This document shows positions 1 to 8,566 of a DNA stretch of 9,373 bases, piece after piece. Both the position numbers and the translations under genes were made by a program. The stretch's first letter is position 1; each line of letters begins with the position of its first letter. The stretch is from SIG714 sp045629725. GTDB taxonomy: Bacteria > Bacillota > Clostridia > Oscillospirales > CAG-272. The stretch spans positions 1 to 9,373 of the forward strand of contig JAZQRT010000082.1 in NCBI GenBank assembly GCA_045629725.1. Reading direction: 5' to 3'. The notes under the pieces are model-generated. The model searched no databases. It saw nothing but the letters and a program-made list of their open reading frames with translations, and was not told where the DNA came from.

Positions 1-178
1 TACCGTGAGTGGTATCCGCACCCGCCATGGAGTCAATTCCAAATCCGATATATCTCGGTATCAAAAGTGACGCCGCAACCGAAAGAAGCGCGGGTATCAG
101 TGAAATAATTATTGCAGGAATGTACTTTTTCAAGTATTTAATTATTGTTTTCATAGTATTTGAGGTTTTTTTCTTCAT
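1..178 (-). CDS. ABC transporter half-exporter (permease/ATPase), N-terminal fragment
   Basis: This is the beginning of a second ABC exporter subunit; only its first 59 codons lie in the window and the rest runs off the low-coordinate edge. The ATG at 178 is preceded by a perfect AGGAGG nine bases away. The visible protein begins MKKKTSNTMK, has a lysine-rich amphipathic stretch, then a hydrophobic first membrane helix at about residues 20-45 that ends in PRYIGFGIDSM. That pattern, a first helix running into an 'IGxxID' element, is typical of the transmembrane domain of type IV (MsbA-like) ABC exporters, and the neighbouring complete subunit has the comparable 'VQAMIDNGI'. It begins four bases after the stop of that subunit, so the two are almost certainly made together as a heterodimer. 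The ATPase domain is not visible. The expectation that it holds the catalytic Glu and His missing from its neighbour is inference. The substrate is unknown. Confidence 0.85.
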   Translation of the reverse strand, partial: MKKKTSNTMKTIIKYLKKYIPAIIISLIPALLSVAASLLIPRYIGFGIDSMAGADTTHG

Positions 179-182
179 TTTA

Positions 183-1883
183 TTAATCCTCCTTATACTG
201 TGAATCATAAATTTCCTTGTAGACCTCGCAGCTTACAAGAAGCTCTTCGTGTGTGCCGATGCCTACCGCCTCGCCCTTTTCAAGAACGATGATGCGGTCG
301 CAGTCCATTACCGACGAGGTTCTCTGGGATACGGTAAACACAGTCGGATTCCATGGAAGCGCTCTTACAGATGCACGCATTGATGCATCCGTTGCATAGT
401 CAAGAGCCGAGGAGCTGTCATCAAAAATTATTACAGAGGGCTCTCCCACAAGGGCTCTTGCAATCGAAAGACGCTGCTTTTGTCCGCCCGACAAAGCTCC
501 TTCGCTGACAGGGGCATCAAGTCCTCCCTTTTCAAAGACGAAATCATAAGCCTGTGCCGTTTTCAGTGCGCGTATCAGCTCATCATCCTGGGCGCCAAGA
601 TCCCTGATTTTCAAATTTTCTCTGATGCTTCCGCGGAATATCTCCGCCTTTTGCATAACGTATCCGATATTTTCTCTGAGAGTCTTGACGGTGTAATCTC
701 CAATAGGACGTCCACCAAGCATTACTCCCCTTGCAGGATAAAGTCCTGCCACAAGATTTACAAGGGTGGTTTTACCCGAGCCTGTTGAACCTATGATGCC
801 GATATGCTCTCCGCTTTTTGCCTTAAAGCTTACGTTTTCAAGAGAATCTCCCATATTGCCGCCATATCTGAAGCTTACACCTTCAAATTCCACCTCAAGA
901 GGTGTGCCTTTTTCGATTTCAGCATCTCCGAGCTTTTCGTCGGGCTTTTCAAGACAGGCTTCAATTCTTGAAGCACTTGCAAACGCCTTTGTCATTGTGA
1001 TTATAAGATTTGCCATCTTTATAAGCTCAACGAGTATTTGGGAAAGATATCCGTATATCGCCACCATCTCACCCGTTGTCATCTGCCCTGCTGTTATCTT
1101 TTCGTTACCGATAAGAAGGGCTGCCACGATGCCAAGATTGATAATTACAAAGGTTATGGGATTTAAAAGCGATGAAAATCCCGCAGCGATCTTCTGACGG
1201 TGTAAAAGCTCCTCGCTTTCCTTTTGATATGCCTGTCGCTCGCCTTCCTCAAGGCGGTTAGCTCTGATGACCCTTGCACCCGAGAGATTTTCAAGGGTTG
1301 AGGAGAGTATCTTATCCAGCTTTGCCTGTGCCTTTTTGTATAGCGGCACACCGTAAAGCATTATTCCGAACACCACAACACAAAGTATCACGATCAGCGG
1401 AACAAAAACCATTGCGACCTCGGCATTTACCGTAAACGCCATTATCGCCGCGCCGAAGACCACAAAGGGCGAACGCAGGAACAAACGAAGGGTAAGGTTT
1501 ACACCCGTTTGAAGCTGTGCTGTATCCCCTGTCATTCTGTTGAGCATGGCAGTTCTTCCCGTTGAATCTATATCCGAGAAGGACATATTCATAAACTTAT
1601 CGAAGATAGCCTGTCTTATCCTTGAAGAAAATCCCGTTGCGGCTCTTGCGGAAAAATACTGCGCCGTTACCGAGAAAATGAGTCCCACAAGGGCAAATCC
1701 CGCAAGGACAAGCGCCATTTTTACGATATAACCCCTGCCTGCGCCGCCACTGATGCCGTTATCGATCATTGCCTGTACAACAAGGGGCACAAGAAGCTCA
1801 AGGCTTGCTTCAAGCAGCTTTAAAAAAGGCGCAAGAACACAATCCCGTCTGTAATTTTTTAGATAAGGTAATAGTTTTTTCAA
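183..1883 (-). CDS. Heterodimeric ABC exporter subunit with degenerate ATP site (TM287-like)
   Basis: A 566-residue half-transporter with an N-terminal membrane domain (several hydrophobic helices within residues 1-310) fused to a C-terminal ATPase. It would sit in the cytoplasmic membrane and export an unidentified substrate. Visible ATPase motifs are Walker A GSTGSGKTT (365-373), Q-loop Gln411 in GYVMQ, signature LSGGQKQR (464-471), Walker B ending in Asp488, and D-loop SALD (492-495). The residue after the Walker B Asp is Asp489 where a hydrolysing site has Glu, and the H-loop position is Gln520 (VSQR) where His is usual. In known heterodimeric exporters such as TM287/TM288 and BmrCD one subunit contributes such a non-hydrolysing site, while its canonical LSGGQ serves the partner's active site. 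The start is TTG at 1883, supported by AAGGAG seven bases upstream. The gene begins 11 bases after addA and is followed four bases later by a second ABC gene. Drug export is a common annotation for the family but is not shown here. Confidence 0.93.
   Translation of the reverse strand: MKKLLPYLKNYRRDCVLAPFLKLLEASLELLVPLVVQAMIDNGISGGAGRGYIVKMALVLAGFALVGLIFSVTAQYFSARAATGFSSRIRQAIFDKFMNMSFSDIDSTGRTAMLNRMTGDTAQLQTGVNLTLRLFLRSPFVVFGAAIMAFTVNAEVAMVFVPLIVILCVVVFGIMLYGVPLYKKAQAKLDKILSSTLENLSGARVIRANRLEEGERQAYQKESEELLHRQKIAAGFSSLLNPITFVIINLGIVAALLIGNEKITAGQMTTGEMVAIYGYLSQILVELIKMANLIITMTKAFASASRIEACLEKPDEKLGDAEIEKGTPLEVEFEGVSFRYGGNMGDSLENVSFKAKSGEHIGIIGSTGSGKTTLVNLVAGLYPARGVMLGGRPIGDYTVKTLRENIGYVMQKAEIFRGSIRENLKIRDLGAQDDELIRALKTAQAYDFVFEKGGLDAPVSEGALSGGQKQRLSIARALVGEPSVIIFDDSSSALDYATDASMRASVRALPWNPTVFTVSQRTSSVMDCDRIIVLEKGEAVGIGTHEELLVSCEVYKEIYDSQYKED
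188..193 (-). promoter_or_regulatory. Ribosome binding site of the second ABC subunit
   Basis: The minus strand reads AGGAGG here, a perfect anti-Shine-Dalgarno match nine bases before the ATG at 178. It lies inside the last codons of the upstream ABC gene, whose TAA stop occupies 183-185, so ribosomes finishing the first subunit are placed directly on the start of the second. This suggests coupled, near-equal synthesis of the two exporter halves. Confidence 0.85.
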
Positions 1884-1890
1884 AATTCTT

Positions 1891-1896
1891 CTCCTT
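1891..1896 (-). promoter_or_regulatory. Ribosome binding site that fixes the TTG start of the ABC gene
   Basis: The minus strand reads AAGGAG, seven bases before the TTG at 1881-1883. No ATG sits in that position, and the protein begins MKKLLPYLKN as expected for a half-exporter, so TTG is the likely start. The motif overlaps the TAA stop codon of addA (1895-1897), which suggests translational coupling between the two genes. Confidence 0.8.
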
Positions 1897-4800
1897 ACAT
1901 GTTGATAGTGTCTGAAATTGCAAAAGAATATATGAGGACCTTGTCCGGAGCATTACCAAGCATTTTTTCAACCGCTTTTTTATAATACCCCAGCTGATCC
2001 TTGTATCTGTCCTTCAAAATTTCTTCAATCTGTTTCCTTGAAGTATTGCGTGAGAACGAATCGGTCTTATAGTCTACAAGTACTATCTTGCCATTTTCAT
2101 CCTCAAACACACAGTCAATTACACCTTGAACGAACACTTCCTCGTCACAAAGGTGATTTTTTCTTTCCTCATCCTCTGTGAATTCCGATGCAGAAAGCTT
2201 GATATTAAAACGTTGCTCTCGGTATATACGCTTTGAGCTTCTGATCTTTTCGAAAAGCTCCGAGGAAAGAAACACTTCAATTCCCGTGCAGTCAATGTCC
2301 TTGGCAATATCGGAAGAAATGTAAGCCTTAAGCTTTAATCTTTCTATTTCATTTTCAACCCCGTCACGCATAACTTTTTCAAAATCAAAAAACTGCATAA
2401 ACAGATGGGTTGCGCTTCCCCTTCTTGCTCCCGTGCTGATTTGAGAATCTTCCATAAATTCGGGAAGAAGGAACTCCTCGTCACCTGTGGTAATCTCACT
2501 TTCCTCGGTATCATCAAGTATCGAGGGATGAAGCTTTGATACGGTAAGCTTCGCGGGTATACCAAGTCTGTCCGAAAAGGGATATTCTTTCTTCAAGACC
2601 TCAAGACGTTCAAAAGGCAAATCCTCTGACGCCGTCATATCCTCTGCCTCGGTCTTATCCTCAAATGATATCGGTAGTGTGTTGAAGCTCTTTTCATAGG
2701 CATCCTCGGGAATTTCCTCAAGGCAAAGAAGCAACCACTCAAGAAAGCTCTTTGCAGAAAATACCTCGTGGGCAGAAAGCGCTTTTCCTACAGGCCGTTC
2801 GGATAACTGAGAAGCCTTTTTCTCCGTACACTTTCCTGTGAGAACGAGTTTTTCCTCCGCACGGGTAAGAGCAACGTAGAAAAGACGCATTTCTTCTTCT
2901 TTTACAGTCCTCTGTCTTTTCGCCTTTACCGCTCTGTACACAGAGGATTCATGGAGTATTCCTTTTTCTCCGCTTACCGGCAGCACCGCTCCAAAGTCTG
3001 GCTCGTATTCATAGGGAGATTTTTTAAAATTGCCGAGATCATCCGTTCCCACGTTCATTCCCTTGTCAATATTATAAAGGAAGCATAGCTTGAACTCAAG
3101 TCCCTTTGAGCCGTGAATCGTAAGGATCTTCACGCTGTTTTCATCCCCCTTTGAGGACTTTTCGCTTTTACCCATACCCGCAAGCTTTTCAAGGTATCTT
3201 ACAAATCCCGAAAGCCCCATGCCGTATCTTTCCTCACAGCTTACCGCCTCGGAATAAATTTTATAGATATCGCCTCTGATGTTGGTACTCTGTGACTGAG
3301 ATCTACCCTGAGTATATATATTGACGATGTTACTGTCATCTATTATTCTGCGGACCACCTCGGAAAGTCCCATGCTCTTTTCAAGAGCCTTGTGCTCATT
3401 CATGAAATCATACGCACTTAAAGCCTTTTCATGAATATCCCTCGGTATTTCCCCTGTGCTATTTTCAATACATTCCATAAGGCTATCCCAAAGGCTTACA
3501 CCCTCGGCTCGGCGCTTTAATGTCACAAGCTCATCGGTAGTAAATCTGAAAACCTCGGAATGAAGCGCACCCGCAGTATAAATATCCCTATTTGGATTTT
3601 CCGTGAAATTCAAAAGACAAAGAAGCATCAATACATGAGGCTTTTTATAATAGTCCTCTTTTTCGTTTGTGCTGATGGGAATATCAAAGCTTCGAAGCGC
3701 ACCGATAAGCTCCGCAAGCTTGTCGCCTCCGCTTCTTACAAGGATGGCAATATCCGAGGGCTTATATTTTCCGTTGCTTATCTCATTTTTTATTCTTGAA
3801 GCAACATAAAGCGCCTCGTCGGAATATGTCTTTTCAACCTCGTTTCCGTCCTCATCAACGGTATTTTTTTTGTTTTCAAAAAGATGTATCTCCACCTTCT
3901 CATTTTTTACCGTTTCTCCCTCTTTGGGAACCTTTGAGTGCTTGAGGTCATCCTCCCTCACGTATCCGACCGAAGGATCAGCCGGCATGAGTCGCGAAAA
4001 TATTGCATTTGAAAATCTTACTATATTTTCATCGGATCTGAAATTTTCGGAAAGGAATATTTTTTCCCCACCGGAGGGAAAGCCTTCCTTTCTGTACTTT
4101 GAAAATATCTCGGGACAGGCTCCGCGGAATCCGTAAATGCTCTGCTTTATATCTCCCACTATAAATAAATTTCCATCGCTGATGGCTCTGAATATATCAT
4201 CCTGCACTCTGTTGGTGTCCTGATATTCATCTACGTACACCGCCTTGAAGCGCTTGGTATATGCCTTTGCGATATCAGTTTTCTCTCCGTTTTCATCAAG
4301 GAGAAGTCTGTGTGCCATGCGCTCCATGTCCGTATAGTCAATGAGTCCCCGACGTTTCTTTTCAGCAGAGTATTCACTCTCAAAGCACTCAAGAACCCTA
4401 TATGTAACGTCTGCAAATTTCACGGTGTTTTCGATATCTGCCTCAAATCCGTCCTTTGAATATTCAGAGGTGATCGTCCCCTTTTTTATTCCGTCGCGGA
4501 ATTCATCAAAAACACCTTTATAATAATCGTAATTATCGCCCTTAAGGTCATTTCCTCTCGCTCCCTTAAAGTCGGGATATACCGAGTCCCTAAGCACCGC
4601 GGCAAAATCGTCTTCCGTTTTCGTTTCAAGAAGATCTGCGGCAATTTTACCCATTTCATAAAAGCGCCGCCCGAAAACCTCGTACGCCTTTGATGTATTT
4701 TCATAGCTCTGTGCCTTTTCAACAAGAGCAGATCTATAAAATTCAAGCGCCTCGGTCCTGTTTTCAAGAAGCTTACTGCCCCACAATGAGCTATTGAAAT

Positions 4801-5395
4801 TTTCAAAGGTCAATTTTCCTATCTTTTCCGCTCTGTTTTTTATAAGCTTAACACCCTCAGGCTCGTTCATAAGCTTATCGTAAAGCTTCAAGAACATTGA
4901 TGCAAAGCCATCGTCACGGTCGGATGTAAGCATATCGGAAAGCTCAATAAATTCTGCATCCTCTTTATACATTCTGTCGATGACACGGTCCATGATCTCG
5001 TTTTTGAGTATCTCGCCCTCGTTCTCGTCAATATTACGGGTCTTCGCAGGCAGTCCAAGACGCTCCGAATTCTCTTTTATAAGCTTAAGAGCAAAGCTGT
5101 GTATGGTTGATATCTGTGCGCGGTCGATGTTCATTATCTGTCTGAAAAGACGGATGCTTCCCGTTTCTTCGTATGCACGGGAAAGATTTTTTAAAAGCTT
5201 TGCTCTTATATCCGAAGCAGATTCCGTATTGAAGCTCACCACTATTATTTCGGAAAGATCATATTCTTCGGCAAGTATACCGCGTTTTATTCTTTCGCAA
5301 AGAACGGTTGTCTTTCCCGAGCCCGCTGCTGCGGAAACCAATATGTTTTTTCCCTTTTCACTGATGGCTTTTTCCTGTGAGTCGGTAAATTTCAT
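1895..5395 (-). CDS. addA: ATP-dependent helicase/nuclease subunit AddA
   Basis: The 1166-residue catalytic subunit of AddAB, the Gram-positive counterpart of RecBCD, which unwinds and resects double-strand breaks in the cytoplasm so RecA can load. The N-terminal UvrD/Rep-type superfamily 1 helicase shows a Q-motif at residues 4-7, Walker A AAAGSGKTT (22-30), motif II VDEYQD (388-393), motif III VGDIKQSIYGFRG (413-425), motif IV SENFRS (Arg453), motif V TIHGSKGLEF (759-768) and motif VI LFYVALTRAEE with the finger Arg845. The C-terminal RecB-family nuclease shows His997 (GSATH), Asp1094 (GVID), Asp1108 and Lys1110 (DYKTD) and the Q-x-x-x-Y element at 1134-1138, so both activities look intact. 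The length is somewhat below the Bacillus subtilis protein (about 1230). The ATG start is supported by AAGGA nine bases upstream and by the Q-motif lying immediately after it. It follows addB by 14 bases, the usual order in Bacillota. Confidence 0.98.
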   Translation of the reverse strand: MKFTDSQEKAISEKGKNILVSAAAGSGKTTVLCERIKRGILAEEYDLSEIIVVSFNTESASDIRAKLLKNLSRAYEETGSIRLFRQIMNIDRAQISTIHSFALKLIKENSERLGLPAKTRNIDENEGEILKNEIMDRVIDRMYKEDAEFIELSDMLTSDRDDGFASMFLKLYDKLMNEPEGVKLIKNRAEKIGKLTFENFNSSLWGSKLLENRTEALEFYRSALVEKAQSYENTSKAYEVFGRRFYEMGKIAADLLETKTEDDFAAVLRDSVYPDFKGARGNDLKGDNYDYYKGVFDEFRDGIKKGTITSEYSKDGFEADIENTVKFADVTYRVLECFESEYSAEKKRRGLIDYTDMERMAHRLLLDENGEKTDIAKAYTKRFKAVYVDEYQDTNRVQDDIFRAISDGNLFIVGDIKQSIYGFRGACPEIFSKYRKEGFPSGGEKIFLSENFRSDENIVRFSNAIFSRLMPADPSVGYVREDDLKHSKVPKEGETVKNEKVEIHLFENKKNTVDEDGNEVEKTYSDEALYVASRIKNEISNGKYKPSDIAILVRSGGDKLAELIGALRSFDIPISTNEKEDYYKKPHVLMLLCLLNFTENPNRDIYTAGALHSEVFRFTTDELVTLKRRAEGVSLWDSLMECIENSTGEIPRDIHEKALSAYDFMNEHKALEKSMGLSEVVRRIIDDSNIVNIYTQGRSQSQSTNIRGDIYKIYSEAVSCEERYGMGLSGFVRYLEKLAGMGKSEKSSKGDENSVKILTIHGSKGLEFKLCFLYNIDKGMNVGTDDLGNFKKSPYEYEPDFGAVLPVSGEKGILHESSVYRAVKAKRQRTVKEEEMRLFYVALTRAEEKLVLTGKCTEKKASQLSERPVGKALSAHEVFSAKSFLEWLLLCLEEIPEDAYEKSFNTLPISFEDKTEAEDMTASEDLPFERLEVLKKEYPFSDRLGIPAKLTVSKLHPSILDDTEESEITTGDEEFLLPEFMEDSQISTGARRGSATHLFMQFFDFEKVMRDGVENEIERLKLKAYISSDIAKDIDCTGIEVFLSSELFEKIRSSKRIYREQRFNIKLSASEFTEDEERKNHLCDEEVFVQGVIDCVFEDENGKIVLVDYKTDSFSRNTSRKQIEEILKDRYKDQLGYYKKAVEKMLGNAPDKVLIYSFAISDTINM

Positions 5396-5404
5396 GCTTC
5401 TTTG

Positions 5405-5409
5405 TCCTT
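5405..5409 (-). promoter_or_regulatory. Ribosome binding site of addA
   Basis: The minus strand reads AAGGA nine bases before the addA ATG. It begins immediately after the addB TGA stop (5410-5412), so termination on addB and initiation on addA are nearly superimposed. This fits synthesis of a 1:1 complex. Confidence 0.75.
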
Positions 5410-8400
5410 TCAGTTTTTTTCTGCTTGATCTTTTTCAATTCGGCAAACGGGATACATTCTGCAATAAGCACATGTCTCATCATCTGCACACTGCGGTATC
5501 ATGCACTCGCCCATCTTCATTCTTCCCACGATCTCTTTAACCTTAAAAAGAGTATCCTCGAGAGTTTTTTCAATTTCTTCCATGGTCTTATTGGTCTTCA
5601 AGCCCTTATATGTTCCAAGTGCCCTTTCGTTTTCGAAATCCTTCACCACGTATCCCTTTCTCGCGGCAATTGCGGTGTCGGGATCCTCTGTTTTCTTCGG
5701 TCCCTTGGCAATATGGTATATCATTCCTGCAGGAATATACTTTCCGTTTTCTGCCCGTCCCGTTATTTTCTTGAGTTTTTCAGATTTTGATGAACAGACT
5801 GCGCTCATATACAAGGGCATTTGCAATTTATATCCCTTTTGTATTTCCCTGTCGCTGAGATCACGGTCACCTGTTTTATAGTCTACGATCTTTATATAGA
5901 CGTTACCCTGCTCATCCTTATAGGAGTCAAGACGGTCTATTATTCCTTCAACAAGAACTCTCGTGCCGTCTTCAAGTGTTATATCGGGGCTTTCTACGTC
6001 CCCCTGTGCTCCTACCTTTACCTCAAAGCCCACGGGACGGTACGAGGTTTCGGTAAATTCGCCTCTGAGGTCGCGTATAAGATTCCATGAAACTGCCTTT
6101 ATCCGGCGGAACAAATGACGTATCCTTACGTCGTCCTCCTCGGTACAGCCCGATTCGTTATAAAACTCCTCTGCCACCCTTTCGATAATGCTTTCAGCCT
6201 CTTCGTCCGTTATATCCCTGATTCCGCCATCCTTTTCTTCTGCAAGCTTCAGGAATATTTCAAATATCAAGTGGATTATCGTTCCGAAAACGTCGGGAGT
6301 AACCAAAGACTCCTTTTCCTCTCTAAGCTTAAGTACATAAGTATAGGCATATGAAAAAGGACAGTGAACGAATTTGTCAAGCCTTGACTGTGATATTTTG
6401 ATGGTATCACCGTAGATCTCCTCACGGTTGGTATCGCAAAGGTATCCCTTGTCCTCATAAGCACCTTTAGCATTTTCCATATACTCAAGGGCCGAAAGTG
6501 AATATCTGCTTGAATTTTTTTCAAGGTCATCTCCCCTTGAATCAGCAAAAAGTGCCTTCAAGGAATGTATAACGCTTGAAGGCTTTTTCTTACCCGATGT
6601 GGAATAAGTATACGTAGCTCTTTCAAGTGTTGAAGATGAAAGCGTATAAAAGGAAAATAAAGTATCATAAAATTGCTGTTCGGAATCATCGGCAATATCG
6701 TATCCAAGCCCGTCAAGAGTCATACACTCTGCATCTGTAAATATTGTCCCCTCTGAAACCGACGGAAATTCTCCGTCATTCAGTCCCACTATATAAAGTC
6801 TGCGGCAGTTTGATATTCTGAGCATACCGATATCACCCGTCAAGACCTCATCCGTGGTGGTGGGTATTTGTCCGATATCATTTTTAGAGATCATGGCTTC
6901 AAAAAGAGCAGCAAATATCTCTGCGGATATCTCCATATCTCCGATGACCTTTTCCATAGTTTCAAGACAGCTTACTATACATTTCCATGTGGCAGAATGA
7001 TACTGCGCTTCCATTCTGTCGCCGCGCACCTTTGCCGCTGTCACTTCTTCCTTGAGCCTTTTCGGCATCTCTGCCTTCAAAAGAAACTCACAAAGAAAGA
7101 TTGCGCTCTGTTTTACAGTATTTTCCTCTTTAAATGAATCGTGAAGGTCGGAAATGGGAGTGATCAGCTTTTCTCTTATACGATTAAGCTCCCTTAGCCT
7201 TTCTTCCGCATCATGCTTCTTATCCGCTCTTCTGCCGTCGGGGTTCATTCCCCAAGGGGACGTCCACTTTTTTCGTCCTTTTATATTCCACATTTTAACG
7301 TAGGATTCAAGTGTTACAGATTCCTCCGCGGTCAAAGGGGAAAATCCTGTTCTTGTATATTCTATCAGATCCTCCCACTTATAATCTCCGTTTATCGTAC
7401 GCATCACGAGGCGTATGCTTCTTATTGCCGACGAGGAATTTATGGAATATCTTCCCGAGGTAAAGCAGGGCACGTTATATTTTTCCGAGCATCCTCTTAT
7501 GTATCCGAGGTAATCTCCGATATTTCCGGCAGCAATAACACAATCTGCATATCTTCCGCCCTCGTTTTTTACATATTTAAGTATATCTTCAAAAACTGTT
7601 TCTATCTCCGATGATCTATCGGTGCATTTAATAATGTTAACGTTTTCATTTGTCAGATTGAGTTTTTCACACTTTTCGGGTGAGAAAAGCTCTTTTTTTA
7701 TTTTCTGTGTTTCCGCAGTACCAAACTCACCATCTGTGCTCTCACGCATGAGCTCAATGCCGTATTTATCCGCAATACGTCTTAAGGTCCTTGCATACTT
7801 TTGGGTTTTTCTGAATATATCTCTTTCCTCACCCTCGCGGTAATTTACACTGACATATACCGCCTCGGCGCTTTTCACTATAAGCTCGAGTACCGAATAT
7901 TCAAGAGGAGTAAGGCTGTTGAAGTCATCTATATATACACTCTTTCCGTGAAAGAACTCGCCCGCCCCTTCAAGAGCGCAAAGGCGGGATAAGTCCTCCT
8001 CGGGATCGTCAAAGCGTTCCCCCAGCATACTCGAATAAGCAGCAAAAACAAGTGACATATCCGAAAGCTTTCGTCCAAGCTTTTCGTCCTCGTCTCTTGC
8101 AAGAAGAGCCATTTCCTCCATCATTTTTGTCGTGATTCCGCCTCTGAGTGTCATTTTTCTTGCATCGAGGAGCGCGGACACCGTTCCAATATCACATGGG
8201 TCGGTCCTACCGAAATGAGATAAAAAGGGCGCACATGCCCCAAGTGAGCGCCACATGAGCAACATATCCGCACCTTTACCCAAATAATTATAGCACAAGC
8301 CTCCCATTTCTCTGAACACACGGTTGGCAAGACGTCTGAAGCTGAGCACCTCAACGGAAAGAGAGTCCCCCGCAGGGATTGTATCGGCTATCCGTCTCTC

Positions 8401-8529
8401 CGTTACAACAAGGCTTTGCTCGGGGACGATAAAAATTACATTCTTATTCTTTTTTATATCTTCCCTCAGATACTCATACATTCTCGTACTTTTTCCGCTT
8501 CCGGGATATCCGTATATAAGCTTCAGCAT
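5410..8529 (-). CDS. addB: ATP-dependent helicase/nuclease subunit AddB
   Basis: The 1039-residue partner of AddA in the break-resection complex. In characterised AddAB this subunit has a degenerate helicase fold that scans for Chi, plus a second nuclease. Here the N-terminus holds Walker A GYPGSGKST (7-15), an acidic motif II-like DDF near 201-203, and the family-typical LYIVGLNDGEFPS (578-590). The nuclease domain has His753 (FGTIIH), Asp865 (GIID), Asp883 and Lys885 (DYKTG) and Gln903 and Tyr907 (LQMPLY), so the active site appears complete. A [4Fe-4S] cluster is indicated by Cys723 (HCPFSY), which precedes the nuclease core, and the C-terminal C-x2-C-x5-C at Cys1020, Cys1023 and Cys1029, the spacing known from B. 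subtilis AddB. Two further cysteines (1009, 1014) lie just upstream. The protein is about 10% shorter than the B. subtilis one (about 1166). ATG is supported by AAGGGGA seven bases upstream. The gene starts 37 bases after the topoisomerase gene and leads into addA. Confidence 0.97.
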   Translation of the reverse strand: MLKLIYGYPGSGKSTRMYEYLREDIKKNKNVIFIVPEQSLVVTERRIADTIPAGDSLSVEVLSFRRLANRVFREMGGLCYNYLGKGADMLLMWRSLGACAPFLSHFGRTDPCDIGTVSALLDARKMTLRGGITTKMMEEMALLARDEDEKLGRKLSDMSLVFAAYSSMLGERFDDPEEDLSRLCALEGAGEFFHGKSVYIDDFNSLTPLEYSVLELIVKSAEAVYVSVNYREGEERDIFRKTQKYARTLRRIADKYGIELMRESTDGEFGTAETQKIKKELFSPEKCEKLNLTNENVNIIKCTDRSSEIETVFEDILKYVKNEGGRYADCVIAAGNIGDYLGYIRGCSEKYNVPCFTSGRYSINSSSAIRSIRLVMRTINGDYKWEDLIEYTRTGFSPLTAEESVTLESYVKMWNIKGRKKWTSPWGMNPDGRRADKKHDAEERLRELNRIREKLITPISDLHDSFKEENTVKQSAIFLCEFLLKAEMPKRLKEEVTAAKVRGDRMEAQYHSATWKCIVSCLETMEKVIGDMEISAEIFAALFEAMISKNDIGQIPTTTDEVLTGDIGMLRISNCRRLYIVGLNDGEFPSVSEGTIFTDAECMTLDGLGYDIADDSEQQFYDTLFSFYTLSSSTLERATYTYSTSGKKKPSSVIHSLKALFADSRGDDLEKNSSRYSLSALEYMENAKGAYEDKGYLCDTNREEIYGDTIKISQSRLDKFVHCPFSYAYTYVLKLREEKESLVTPDVFGTIIHLIFEIFLKLAEEKDGGIRDITDEEAESIIERVAEEFYNESGCTEEDDVRIRHLFRRIKAVSWNLIRDLRGEFTETSYRPVGFEVKVGAQGDVESPDITLEDGTRVLVEGIIDRLDSYKDEQGNVYIKIVDYKTGDRDLSDREIQKGYKLQMPLYMSAVCSSKSEKLKKITGRAENGKYIPAGMIYHIAKGPKKTEDPDTAIAARKGYVVKDFENERALGTYKGLKTNKTMEEIEKTLEDTLFKVKEIVGRMKMGECMIPQCADDETCAYCRMYPVCRIEKDQAEKN

Positions 8530-8536
8530 TTTTTCG

Positions 8537-8543
8537 TCCCCTT
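8537..8543 (-). promoter_or_regulatory. Ribosome binding site of addB, in the 37-base gap
   Basis: The minus strand reads AAGGGGA, seven bases before the addB ATG. The rest of the gap (8530-8566) is A/T-rich. I see no inverted repeat followed by a T-run that would act as a terminator and no convincing promoter pair, so addB is probably read through from the topoisomerase gene. Confidence 0.65.
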
Positions 8544-8566
8544 TTTTACCTGCTTTTTAATTTCTC

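Noticed and set aside
9..203. A 64-codon plus-strand frame with a hydrophobic, Ile/Leu-rich end
   Set aside because: The hydrophobic tail is the antisense reading of lysine/asparagine-rich and A-rich sequence at the start of the second ABC gene, so it is not a credible membrane peptide.
4980..5540. A 186-codon plus-strand open frame overlapping the 5' end of addA and 3' end of addB
   Set aside because: It is antisense to two confidently identified genes, its protein is serine/phenylalanine-rich low-information sequence typical of a reverse-strand shadow, and I see no family motif or good ribosome binding site.
129..8000. Frequent recurrence of TTTTCAAG (CTTGAAAA on the coding strand), considered as a possible Chi-like site for AddAB or a dispersed repeat
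   Set aside because: The copies I checked read in frame as Leu-Glu-Lys or Leu-Glu-Asn (for example in VLEKGE, SLENVS, CLEKPD), so codon and amino-acid preference explains them. A genome-wide count of strand-biased octamers against a codon-shuffled background would be needed to argue for Chi.
8530..8566. Possible terminator or promoter between the topoisomerase gene and addB
   Set aside because: The gap is only 37 bases, has no inverted repeat, and its T-rich plus-strand runs are explained by the A-rich leader and the ribosome binding site of addB.
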